A stretch of 6,789 bases of DNA from BOG-1155 sp050012495 (GCA_050012495.1 JBEKHB010000124.1:1-6789); one strand, 5' to 3'. Shown: positions 1 through 6,150, counted from the stretch's first letter. The notes: a model not told the origin generated them from the sequence alone. Numbers and translations: made by a program.

Positions 1-437
1 GTCGAGACGGGATCGGCGAGGCATGACGGATGGTATCACTGGTAAGGGAAGAATGTCAAGAGTTATTTACTTACTTAAGCACGTCCCCTTTGGCCCCCTT
101 AAGCACGTCCCCTTTGGCCCCCTACACACCCTTATCCGGGACTCCTCTGATCCACCCACTATTCTTACCACCTGAAAGTTTTGTGTTCAAGAAGAAAAAC
201 AAAAATATCGATAACAGGAAGCAGTTGACGGGCACGACTAGACGCTGGTGGCTACAGATTACGCTCTTATCAAGAGTCTGCGGCCTCCACCTACGAAGCG
301 CGTGTTCGGCCCGCGGCACAAAAAGGCGAAGATTACCGCTTCAAAGGGCATACATGTTCGTCAACAGCGTCCCGACTGCCGCTTTTTGGTCGCGCAAGTT
401 CGCTTCATCGAAAAAATAACGGCACATGGATTTCAAC
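1..437. other. Gene-poor stretch beyond the TOPRIM gene
   Basis: Apart from the 24-bp tandem duplication I see no convincing gene. The open frames here have atypical composition and no recognisable motifs. A 28-codon minus-strand frame at 341-427 starts 10 nt past the TOPRIM stop, but without a clear ribosome site. A 5-bp hairpin (CTCTT/AAGAG, 264-276) is too weak to call a terminator. The stretch may hold degraded remnants. Confidence 0.4.
74..121. repeat. Two perfect tandem copies of a 24-bp repeat
   Basis: The units at 74-97 and 98-121 are identical: each begins CTTAAGCACGTCCCC and ends GGCCCC. On the minus strand each contains GGGGACGT, the same 8-mer that opens the dispersed repeats when the base before copy B is included. 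There are no spacers, and it is too short to be called a minisatellite array. Confidence 0.75.
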
Positions 438-1055
438 TCATGTGTTTATCATCGCAATCAAAGTCTTTTTCAATCTCGGATAGCATCGTGCCTTTATGTC
501 TGATACCGTCATCTTTTCCAGTTCTTTCGCAAATGCTTCGTACCGTTCGTTTTTGTCTTCAATGTGTCTTCCGTATAACCAACGTTTCAAGTTGTCTGAA
601 AACGTCCCCTCCTCAATGGCCGGGCTAAACTCTGCTCTGGCTGAAAGCGGTATGGTCTCTGCTGCCTGATATAGAATTGCAGCACCTTTCTTTACGGGTT
701 TTCCCCATTTGACCTTTTCCAGTTCTGCCCAAGCTTCGCACTCCCTGCAATCTTGGCAAGGACGATCATGAGGAAAGTGAAACCGAGCATCGCCATCATT
801 GTCCACCAATGCAAAAACGCCATCAGCATAGCCTTGCGCAGCTCTGATAAGGGCTATTCCCAGATCCCTCAGGAGGGTCCTATGTCCACCACCTGTCCTT
901 CGTGTCAATCCCACGTCCTCGGGCGCTATCATCTTGATGACCCTGGCCGGAGCCAATTCCTGATCTTCCTGGATGACTTTCCTAAGAAGAAGATAGTCGG
1001 TTGAGCCATCTGCCACGACAATAAATGTCTCTACGGGACTAGACGCATCGTTCAT
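438..1055 (-). CDS. TOPRIM-fold nuclease-like protein, partner of the upstream AAA ATPase
   Basis: This 205-residue protein has the two hallmarks of a TOPRIM fold. The first is a strand-loop motif VVADGSTD at residues 13-20, where canonical family members have an E-G-x-x-D pattern. The second is an acidic strand, ALVDNDGD, at residues 82-89, giving D85, D87 and D89 as metal-binding candidates. Asp16 occupies the place of the usual catalytic Glu, a conservative but unusual change. A CxxCxxC cluster (C100, C103, C106) follows the second motif and could bind metal. The start ATG overlaps the ATPase stop in an ATGA, so translation is probably coupled. TOPRIM proteins encoded with AAA_15/AAA_21 ATPases act as nuclease effectors in OLD-like and PARIS-like defence systems; transfer of that role here is inference. 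The family could be DUF4276-like or DUF4435-like, and I cannot decide which. There is no signal peptide or membrane segment. Confidence 0.8.
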   Translation of the reverse strand: MNDASSPVETFIVVADGSTDYLLLRKVIQEDQELAPARVIKMIAPEDVGLTRRTGGGHRTLLRDLGIALIRAAQGYADGVFALVDNDGDARFHFPHDRPCQDCRECEAWAELEKVKWGKPVKKGAAILYQAAETIPLSARAEFSPAIEEGTFSDNLKRWLYGRHIEDKNERYEAFAKELEKMTVSDIKARCYPRLKKTLIAMINT

Positions 1056-2266
1056 TGCGGATTACCCCAGTTAAATATGTTTGCATACCAAGCCTCTCCC
1101 AAAGAGTAAAGTGACAGAACGTTTTCATAATCGGGAATTGCGGACAAACGCTGTGCTCTGCCATTATTGAGAAATATGACGGAGTTAGGGTTTTCCTTGA
1201 ATAGATCAAGAAAATAGGGAGAGTGCGTAGAAATCAAAACTTGACAAGGACCCGACTGCCTTGTTGCCATGCTCCCGAAAATGTCGCAAAGAAGTGGCAG
1301 TTTGTGGGGATGAAGATGACACTCTGGTTCTTCGAAAAAAGCTATTGAAGGCAACGTTTCGCCAGATGCTAAGCATGCAAATGCTGCAAATATCCAGTAG
1401 CCGTCTGACAGTAACGGACCTCTCACTTCATGAGTTTGCCGGCCTTCACCTTCTTCATAAAAATTCAAAAACACTTTGTCCTCATAAGTAGCAACTCCGA
1501 CATCTACTATCTTAGTCCCGCCCTTGGCGTATTTGATAATCCAATCCTTCATCTGCACCAACAGCCCTCGCCTTTCCTCTTGCAAGAATTGAACAACTTC
1601 CGCCAAATTTGACCCATCTGACTTTAGGAACGGTTGCCTGCCGGAGCCATCATACTGCTCAGAAGCCATTCTTGCCTCTGTAGCAGAGAACTGATAGCGA
1701 CTCATCATTTGCATGTATTTCTTGATTTCTCTTAGATAACGAACAAAGTCTGGCTGGTCTACACCTCTTTCTATTTCAAGAAACAAACAGTCCCTCTGAG
1801 GGGCTGTAGGAAGACCTGCTATCCACCTCCGGGTACCGACAGTGGGCAACACCATATCGTTATCTGGGGCCCTGCCAATACTGTAGTGATGTTGGGAATT
1901 GCCGCTTAGAACTCTTATTCCTTCAAACTGGATGTACCATCCAGTAGGACTGTTTGTATCTTTATTGAAAAAAATGTCATAGTCGAAACTGAAATCATCC
2001 TTCTTTCCAGAGATACCAAATCCCATGGGAGGGTACGTAAAACCAAACTTTTTTGCGCTATAATTTAGAAGATGAAAAAAGGAAAAAAAACCTTGAGGGA
2101 ACGCCGCTGACAGTCCAAGACGGACAATTGTCGAAATTGCATACAATGCGGAAGCTATTGTGCTTTTTCCCGCACCGTTCGGCCCAATAAACACGGTTAT
2201 TGGCTCTAACGGGATGGTTTCAGCCAAAAACCTCTTGTAATTGGTCAGTCTTATTTCGGATATCAT
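1052..2266 (-). CDS. AAA_15/AAA_21-type (OLD-like, ABC-class) ATPase
   Basis: This 404-residue protein has a full ABC-class ATPase core. The N-terminus starts like other OLD/RecF-like ATPases (EIRLTNYKRF) and runs into Walker A GPNGAGKST at residues 28-36. A signature-like LSDG is at 286-289, Walker B IAFFEEPECHLHP at 308-320 has paired glutamates, and the switch STHSP is at 346-350. The insert between Walker A and the signature is about 250 residues, without an obvious long coiled coil or zinc hook, so this is not an SMC protein. The C-terminal SLGEAWYANIF resembles the ending of predicted ATPases of the PF13304 type. The ATG start is supported by an AGGGGGTGA Shine-Dalgarno stretch a few bases upstream. 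The gene leads a two-gene operon with the TOPRIM gene, overlapping it by 4 bp. The likely role is a nucleotide-driven sensor or scaffold controlling the TOPRIM partner, by analogy with PARIS and OLD systems. Confidence 0.9.
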   Translation of the reverse strand: MISEIRLTNYKRFLAETIPLEPITVFIGPNGAGKSTIASALYAISTIVRLGLSAAFPQGFFSFFHLLNYSAKKFGFTYPPMGFGISGKKDDFSFDYDIFFNKDTNSPTGWYIQFEGIRVLSGNSQHHYSIGRAPDNDMVLPTVGTRRWIAGLPTAPQRDCLFLEIERGVDQPDFVRYLREIKKYMQMMSRYQFSATEARMASEQYDGSGRQPFLKSDGSNLAEVVQFLQEERRGLLVQMKDWIIKYAKGGTKIVDVGVATYEDKVFLNFYEEGEGRQTHEVRGPLLSDGYWIFAAFACLASGETLPSIAFFEEPECHLHPHKLPLLCDIFGSMATRQSGPCQVLISTHSPYFLDLFKENPNSVIFLNNGRAQRLSAIPDYENVLSLYSLGEAWYANIFNWGNPQ

Positions 2267-2268
2267 CG

Positions 2269-2277
2269 ATCACCCCC
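2269..2277 (-). promoter_or_regulatory. Ribosome binding site of the AAA ATPase gene
   Basis: On the minus strand the bases before the ATG read GGGGGTGAT then CG. This is a near-consensus Shine-Dalgarno sequence (GGAGGTGA type) at good spacing and fixes the start at 2266. Confidence 0.7.
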
Positions 2278-2357
2278 TGCCCAGCTCGCTTCGTGAACTT
2301 TCCATTAACATGCAAAATAACGATGTCGTTCTTCGAAGCCTGAATCGTCAATTACTG

Positions 2358-2366
2358 ATTGTAACA
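2358..2366 (-). promoter_or_regulatory. Candidate extended -10 promoter for the ATPase/TOPRIM operon
   Basis: The minus strand reads TGTTACAAT, which is TGn plus a -10 hexamer TACAAT (5 of 6 to TATAAT), about 90 nt upstream of the ATPase start. No good -35 hexamer is seen 17 bp further up, so this would depend on the extended -10. It is a motif match only. Confidence 0.3.
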
Positions 2367-2477
2367 TTGAATCCCGTTCTGTGCGACAAAAATCTAGGAT
2401 TTCAGGAAGTTCTCCTCAATCCCTTGCTCAACGCGTTCGCCTACGAAGCATTCAGAGAAGTAATTACCTAAAAGCGC

Positions 2478-2504
2478 GCATTACCGTGTGGAAGCGAGTA
2501 ATGC
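2478..2504 (-). terminator. Possible weak terminator after the DUF429-like gene
   Basis: A perfect 7-bp inverted repeat, GCATTAC and GTAATGC, with a 13-nt loop lies about 60 bp past the stop of the RNase H-fold gene in its direction of transcription. On the minus strand the stem is followed by GCGC and then TTTT. The long loop, AT-rich stem and delayed T-run make it a weak candidate. Confidence 0.25.
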
Positions 2505-2565
2505 CAGGCATCCACAGGAGCCCGATTTCTGACGCTATCCGCTCCGACGCCTGGTTACGCAGCCT

Positions 2566-3366
2566 TCATTCCTCTTGCCTCTCAAGTGCCACGACCTCAC
2601 AGTCTAGCTGGCCCGGAGCGGAAAACGACCCTGCGCCGAAGATCACGTCCCACAAAGAAAGACAAGGGTCAGATCGAGCGCCTGCGGCGTGCAAACAGAC
2701 GCCTTGAAACGAAGTAGGCGTCACGAAGCCCATATGAAGGTTGCCCCACGCCAGTGCAGCCGTGAACGCGTCCCGCTCGTCGTCCGGAGCAGCAAAGCCC
2801 GGGGTAACGTTATTCACTTTGTACTTTCCTACGACAAAGGCTTCAAACAGAAATATGGTACCTGGTTGCCAGTATTTGACCAGTGTCGTGCGTTTAGCAG
2901 TGCCAACGAGTTCACGCAAGCGGTTGCGAAGCATAACCCCAAGAGAGATCGCCTTGAGAGTGGCCGCTGCGCCCGATTGAAGATACCATTCGCTTCCCCG
3001 CTCGGCCGTAAAGCGCGGCGCGAACAGGTTGAGGTTTGCTCGATGGCGTTCCTCAAGAGGAAGCCACATAGGGGCCTCGAATCCGAGCGCGACTCGTCGG
3101 CCACCGCGAAGATCATCCGCCATCAATTCGGCGAGCTTCTCCATGCTTCGGCCGCAGAGGCTGGTGGAGGACTCGCCCAGGTCGGATGAATCCGTGAACT
3201 GCCCATACGTGGGAGTTCCGCTATGCTTGATACAGTCGAAATCGGCGACTCCGCGTGTTAGGCGGGACCAAGCTGCTGTAGTGCCGGAGAGAATTTGTCC
3301 GTTGGCGCCAGTTCTGTAAACTCCAATGTCGAGCGCGAAGACAACACTCCCATCATTGCCGGTCAT
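2566..3366 (-). CDS. Predicted RNase H-fold nuclease, DUF429-like
   Basis: The protein is 266 residues from the chosen start. An RNase H-like arrangement is visible: a first strand VVFALDIG with D13, a second acidic position in ALGFEAPMWLP (E97), a later LFEAF segment (E175), and a C-terminal PDDERDAFTAALAW helix start with D195, D196 and D199. DUF429 proteins share this order (D-x-G/A, E-A-P, then D-A-x-x-A-A) and are predicted RNase H-like nucleases of unknown biological role. I chose the ATG at 3366 because AAGGAG lies 5 nt before it; an in-frame ATG at 3390 would add 8 residues but has no ribosome site. The gene stands alone, co-oriented with the ATPase/TOPRIM operon about 300 bp downstream and the AAA_13 gene about 520 bp upstream. 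No secretion signal is seen. The substrate is unknown. Family assignment is moderate because it rests on motifs alone. Confidence 0.75.
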   Translation of the reverse strand: MTGNDGSVVFALDIGVYRTGANGQILSGTTAAWSRLTRGVADFDCIKHSGTPTYGQFTDSSDLGESSTSLCGRSMEKLAELMADDLRGGRRVALGFEAPMWLPLEERHRANLNLFAPRFTAERGSEWYLQSGAAATLKAISLGVMLRNRLRELVGTAKRTTLVKYWQPGTIFLFEAFVVGKYKVNNVTPGFAAPDDERDAFTAALAWGNLHMGFVTPTSFQGVCLHAAGARSDPCLSLWDVIFGAGSFSAPGQLDCEVVALERQEE

Positions 3367-3370
3367 GGTC

Positions 3371-3376
3371 ACTCCT
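3371..3376 (-). promoter_or_regulatory. Ribosome binding site deciding the start of the DUF429-like gene
   Basis: On the minus strand AAGGAG is followed by about 5 nt and then the ATG at 3366. The alternative upstream ATG at 3390 has no purine-rich stretch at a suitable distance. Confidence 0.65.
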
Positions 3377-3402
3377 TGTCTGGCTAACATGGCTACATAG
3401 AG

Positions 3403-3419
3403 CCCGTTTTTTATACGGG
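3403..3419 (-). promoter_or_regulatory. Small leader hairpin upstream of the DUF429-like gene
   Basis: CCCGT and ACGGG form a perfect 5-bp stem around a 7-nt A-rich loop, about 40 nt before the start codon in the predicted 5' leader. It may be structural or part of the adjoining repeat; no function can be assigned. Confidence 0.25.
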
Positions 3420-3424
3420 TGCTA

Positions 3425-3470
3425 GGGACGTTGTTTCATTCTGTACATTTTTATTCACCCGACCCGTCTC
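3425..3470 (+). repeat. Dispersed repeat, copy A
   Basis: This stretch begins with the 17-mer GGGACGTTGTTTCATTC, which recurs exactly at 6243. Ungapped alignment of the whole 46 bp with copy B gives 35 identities by my count. The two copies are direct repeats flanking the AAA_13 gene and the inverted-repeat element. The theme resembles short flanking repeats of degraded transposable elements, but no transposase remains here. Confidence 0.6.
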
Positions 3471-3503
3471 TCAGCCTTTCCGACTGCTATCTCCTTATGC
3501 TCT

Positions 3504-3532
3504 ATTATCAGAGAAATGCCGCAAAATTACAA
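3504..3532 (-). promoter_or_regulatory. Candidate sigma70-type promoter for the DUF429-like gene
   Basis: On the minus strand TTGTAA (4 of 6 to the -35 consensus) and GATAAT (5 of 6 to the -10 consensus) are separated by exactly 17 bp. The implied leader would be about 130 nt before the ATG at 3366. No other promoter-like pair in this intergenic stretch looks better. Confidence 0.4.
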
Positions 3533-3572
3533 CAACTATTTCAGGCTTTCCGCTAGTAGATGGTATTCATGA

Positions 3573-3603
3573 CCACCAGGTGGCAAACTGTCTTCCAGGA
3601 AGA
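3573..3603. promoter_or_regulatory. Twin perfect palindromes, possible operator
   Basis: CCACCAGGTGG (3573-3583) and TCTTCCAGGAAGA (3591-3603) are both perfect odd palindromes centred on A. Their centres are 19 bp apart, close to two helical turns. Each contains CCAGG, so Dcm-type methylation sites also coincide with the centres. They lie about 40 bp upstream of the candidate promoter of the DUF429-like gene, so a regulator site is possible. Confidence 0.3.
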
Positions 3604-3724
3604 TGTCCACACTCTGATACACCTATTAACGCTAGAAATGCCTGAACAGGTTCCTTCAACATTCTGTGTGAAAGGTGGTAATTAGCAAAATTCAGCCGCC
3701 TCGGTCGCCTTAGAGTGGGGAGGC

Positions 3725-3827
3725 GGGGTCAGCCCTTGACAAAGGACAATCGGAAAGGTACGGCACACAAGATAACGATATTATAGGTCTTTTATAAGAT
3801 TCCTGTCCTCAGTCAAGGGCTGACCCC
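3725..3827. mobile_element. MITE-like 103-bp element with terminal inverted repeats
   Basis: The ends are 24-bp inverted repeats matching at 22 of 24 positions. They consist of a perfect 16-bp outer part, GGGGTCAGCCCTTGAC, then a 2-bp mismatch, then AGGACA. The interior of about 55 bp is AT-rich and has no open frame. It sits in intergenic DNA just past the 3' end of the AAA_13 gene. No clear target-site duplication is visible. It could be a non-autonomous transposable element or a REP/BIME-like element; as RNA it could also fold into a long hairpin between converging or tandem genes. Confidence 0.6.
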
Positions 3828-3839
3828 ACGACCCATATG

Positions 3840-3875
3840 GTTGTCGTGTCGGCGACGACTTATGGCAGGTCGTCG
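3840..3875 (-). other. Two mutually exclusive hairpins just past the AAA_13 stop codon
   Basis: The central segment CGACGAC (3853-3859) can pair perfectly with GTCGTCG at 3869-3875, or with GTTGTCG at 3840-3846 with one G-T pair. The structure starts about 10 nt after the stop. It has no T-run, so it is not a standard intrinsic terminator, but it may protect a 3' end. Confidence 0.3.
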
Positions 3876-3885
3876 AACAAGATAC

Positions 3886-5394
3886 CTAGTCAAAATTGGA
3901 TTCTGGTGTAATACATGCCCTCAATTCTCTAAAGTACTCTGGTCGCGCCTTTTCGAGAGCTATGAATGTTGCCTCTATTGCCTTGAAGATCTCTTCCGCT
4001 GTATAAAGTTGAAAGACGCGTTCCGTATTCTCGTTGTGGGAGAACTCATCCAATATCTTATGCACCATCTTACGTATTTCCGCGTCCGGAAAGAGTTCGG
4101 TAAGGTTGTCCGCCAGTCCCCGTTTTGCCGGATGCATGAATGCGAAATATGCCTCCAGGAATCGACGCAGGAGGTTGGGTATGGTAAAGACCGTGTAATC
4201 ATCCGTAACATCCACTCGGAACTCACATAGTTGGTAGAACAGGAACAAATACTCCGACTTGAAATGGCAGAGCAAGCAGTCCAGGTTCTTAATGCTGGCA
4301 TTGTCCTTTCCTCTGACCACTTGAAATAGGGGTGCGCTGCAGGCATCGTTGTTGCGGGTAGCAAAATTGCATTTCTTGGTGTGCTGCGCTTTGAACTCGT
4401 CCTTAAGTAAATTGAAAAATTCAAAGTTATGGGTCGAGACAAATAGTTGACCGCATTTCTTCTTCAGACACGCCGCAATCAAGGCATATGTGTTGTATAG
4501 GTGGTTCCTATCCAAACTGGATACGGGGTCATCCACGTACACAATGGTTTCACCGAGAACGTCCTTAATGTTCCTATCCTTCAGGGAAGTAAGAAAGTGG
4601 GCGAACGATATTGCGGTCTTTTCCCCTTCGCTAAGATTGTTAGCGAGCATTTCACCCCTATAAACACGGAATGCATCGTCCGCATCAACATGGATTGATA
4701 GCGGCGAGTCTTGTCCGAAATAGCGAGTAATATACCAGTTTAGGCTGTCAGCCCCTTTGGCCATCTCAGATACTTTGGTCAGTATTTGTTGGTTTTCTTT
4801 GTCTATTTCGTCTATACGCGCATTGAGACGGGAAATTTCATCAGTCCTATGTTGAATCTCCTCTTTTCGCTTCTTGTAATCCCACCCGGTTGAGAATTGG
4901 GCGGCATAATGTTTCTTGAGAGCCTGTAATCTTTCTTGTCTGATGCGATCAAATTCCGTCGTGCGCTGGTTGTGTTGACCAATAGTTTCATTCAGACCTT
5001 CCGCCGCTTCGGTCAGGCGAGAGCAATCGTGAAGAACGAGGCCATCCATGGGGACTGCATCCATAAGGTGATTCTTCTTCACTATTGCTTTCTCCTTTAA
5101 GCGCTCAATAAACGCGTTATACTTCTCGGTTTCCTTCTTTATTACTTCGGCTCTTGTCTGGTAATCTTGTTGAAGGTTCCTGTAAAGCGCGTTCTTGTCT
5201 GGCAGGATGACCGTAATTTTATAGCTGTCGAGCGCTGAAATAAAGTCCTCGACTTCCTTTCGGAATGCTTCGTAATCCTTCGAGAAATGCGCATCCAATG
5301 AACTGAGCAAGTCCGTCGGCAAGGTATTGCCCACAAAACTGACATGTGGATTCCTTTTCATGCAAGGTCCGCCCGGTACGTACCCAGCTTTCAA
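3886..5394 (-). CDS. C-terminal part of the AAA_13 / RloC-like ATPase
   Basis: This frame encodes 502 residues, but only those from N23 onward (about 480) are homologous continuation; the first 22 are an out-of-frame read of the upstream half. Possible own starts are TTG at 5394 or ATG at 5361, neither with a good ribosome site, so independent translation is doubtful. Charged helical stretches at 40-110 and 150-212 look like coiled coil. They are followed by LSEGEKTAISF (254-264), Walker B IVYVDDPVSSLD (284-295) with its D-loop, and STHN (320-323). The DDPVSSLD form is typical of the PrrC/RloC/AAA_13 group. The tail contains LLRRFLEAY (R410, R411, E414) and EFSH (H453; also H445), which recall the Arg-Glu-His catalytic set described for PrrC/RloC anticodon nucleases. 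A second CxxC (C373, C376) is also present. Anticodon nuclease activity is therefore possible but unproven. Confidence 0.8.
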   Translation of the reverse strand: MKAGYVPGGPCMKRNPHVSFVGNTLPTDLLSSLDAHFSKDYEAFRKEVEDFISALDSYKITVILPDKNALYRNLQQDYQTRAEVIKKETEKYNAFIERLKEKAIVKKNHLMDAVPMDGLVLHDCSRLTEAAEGLNETIGQHNQRTTEFDRIRQERLQALKKHYAAQFSTGWDYKKRKEEIQHRTDEISRLNARIDEIDKENQQILTKVSEMAKGADSLNWYITRYFGQDSPLSIHVDADDAFRVYRGEMLANNLSEGEKTAISFAHFLTSLKDRNIKDVLGETIVYVDDPVSSLDRNHLYNTYALIAACLKKKCGQLFVSTHNFEFFNLLKDEFKAQHTKKCNFATRNNDACSAPLFQVVRGKDNASIKNLDCLLCHFKSEYLFLFYQLCEFRVDVTDDYTVFTIPNLLRRFLEAYFAFMHPAKRGLADNLTELFPDAEIRKMVHKILDEFSHNENTERVFQLYTAEEIFKAIEATFIALEKARPEYFRELRACITPESNFD

Positions 5395-6145
5395 GGGTCG
5401 CGTTTTGTTTCAGTTTCGCGATAGTCTTAGATGGCGCCACGCACTTATTTAGAATCTCGGTTGTTCTTTGAAAGAGAGAGAGCTCTATCGAGAGAGAAAC
5501 CGGGGCAAGAGCGTCGAGCTTCTGACTTGACAGCGCAGTCTCCCTTGCAGTCTTGAACTCACTTCCCGATAAGAGCGACTTATCAATAGAGTCGTCATTA
5601 AGCAAGGCCTGAAGATCTGGCCTCCGGAAATTCCGACCCAACGAAAGGTCGTTCGTTATGCGGAGGGCCTCATTTGTCATAGCCGTACCGTGTTCATGCA
5701 ATGCGGTTTCATTGTCGGTATTGAGTTTCACCCATTTATCGAGCAGTTGTTGTTTTTCTGTCGCCAATGCCGCGATCTGTTCCTGCATCTTTATGTTTTC
5801 TTCGCCCACTACTAGTATGGGTTCAACGTCCCGCGTCGGTCGCCCCCACCTCAGATTCTCTTGAACATAGTCGGAATTGAAGACCCGCAGTTTGAGTGGG
5901 CTTTGTGGGAGGTTCGTTTCCGAAATTTCGGAACCATCACTGCACACGATCTTGAACCTCCCTTTCGGGTAGTCTGGATGCATCGTGTGCTTCTCCAAGC
6001 TTCTAAAAATACGAGAAAGAGTAGTCTTGCCGGAGTAATTCCATCCGAAGATGATGTTGTTCTCAGAAAAGTCCTTGGTACCGCCTCTGCTATACTTCGA
6101 GAATATCCCGTATTCATTTATGGTCTCAATACTTAGGATTCTCAT
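5219..6145 (-). CDS. N-terminal part of the AAA_13 / RloC-like ATPase
   Basis: From the ATG at 6145 this frame carries the N-terminal half of the ATPase. MRILSIETINEYGIF is followed by Walker A GWNYSGKT at residues 34-41 (K40, T41). VFNSDYVQENLRW is near 89-101, a segment typical of AAA_13 proteins. Coiled-coil-like sequence runs from about 115 to 150, and CQFCG (C268, C271) gives half of a zinc hook. After G272 the frame departs from homology and ends with about 36 unrelated residues. The start is supported by AAGGGAG about 5 nt before the ATG; an in-frame TTG at 6172 would add 9 residues and lacks a ribosome site. Alone this product has no signature or Walker B and could not hydrolyse ATP. 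It would need the C-terminal half, either by frame restoration or by association in trans. Confidence 0.8.
   Translation of the reverse strand: MRILSIETINEYGIFSKYSRGGTKDFSENNIIFGWNYSGKTTLSRIFRSLEKHTMHPDYPKGRFKIVCSDGSEISETNLPQSPLKLRVFNSDYVQENLRWGRPTRDVEPILVVGEENIKMQEQIAALATEKQQLLDKWVKLNTDNETALHEHGTAMTNEALRITNDLSLGRNFRRPDLQALLNDDSIDKSLLSGSEFKTARETALSSQKLDALAPVSLSIELSLFQRTTEILNKCVAPSKTIAKLKQNATLESWVRTGRTLHEKESTCQFCGQYLADGLAQFIGCAFLEGLRSIPKGSRGLYFSARQL
5330..5332 (-). other. Frameshift site in a GGG run at the zinc hook
   Basis: The upstream frame reads C-Q-F-C-G and then loses homology. The downstream frame gains it at G-N-T-L-P. Deleting one G of this run joins them as CQFCGNTLP. No classical slippery heptamer for programmed -1 shifting and no nearby in-frame stop that would favour +1 shifting are present, so recoding is unlikely. 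Confidence 0.75.
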
Positions 6146-6150
6146 AGATA

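Larger units (their letters stand above)
3886..6145 (-). pseudogene. AAA_13 / RloC-like zinc-hook ATPase locus, interrupted by one frameshift
   Basis: Read as one gene, this locus gives 752 residues plus stop when one G is removed from the GGG run (CCC at 5330-5332 on the plus strand). The total length of 2260 bp is one more than a multiple of three, as expected for a single-base insertion. The restored protein has Walker A at 34-41, a CxxCG zinc hook at 268-272, a long helical middle, signature LSEGEKTA at 504-511, Walker B at 534-545 and switch histidine H572. The hook junction then reads CQFCGN, the normal form in this family. AAA_13 includes RloC (zinc-hook anticodon nuclease) and related PrrC-type proteins. 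Either the gene is inactivated or the extra base is a sequencing or assembly error; all other motifs are intact, which suggests an error or a very recent mutation. Confidence 0.8.

Noticed and set aside
30..628. Plus-strand open frames of 129 and 126 codons at the left end
   Set aside because: They run through the tandem duplication and into the antisense of the TOPRIM gene, have no ribosome site or recognisable motif, and have skewed composition (Pro/Ser/Thr- or Arg/Lys-rich).
2305..2484. Short minus-strand stretches upstream of the ATPase that read like protein (for example GELPEILDFCRTERD)
   Set aside because: Two different frames look equally plausible over neighbouring DNA, neither has a start with a ribosome site, and each is under 40 codons. 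Possibly relics, but not supportable.
2689..3319. Plus-strand frames opposite the DUF429-like gene
   Set aside because: They are antisense shadows of a gene with a clear ribosome site and catalytic-type motifs; their translations are basic and low in family-like features.
3696..3726. CCGCCTC/GAGGCGG hairpin as a terminator
   Set aside because: It has a 17-nt loop and no T-run on either strand, and it overlaps the end of the inverted-repeat element.
5320..5345. Programmed ribosomal frameshift in the AAA_13 gene
   Set aside because: There is no slippery heptamer, and no stop codon or stimulator typical of +1 or -1 recoding at the junction. A one-base insertion in GGG explains it more simply.
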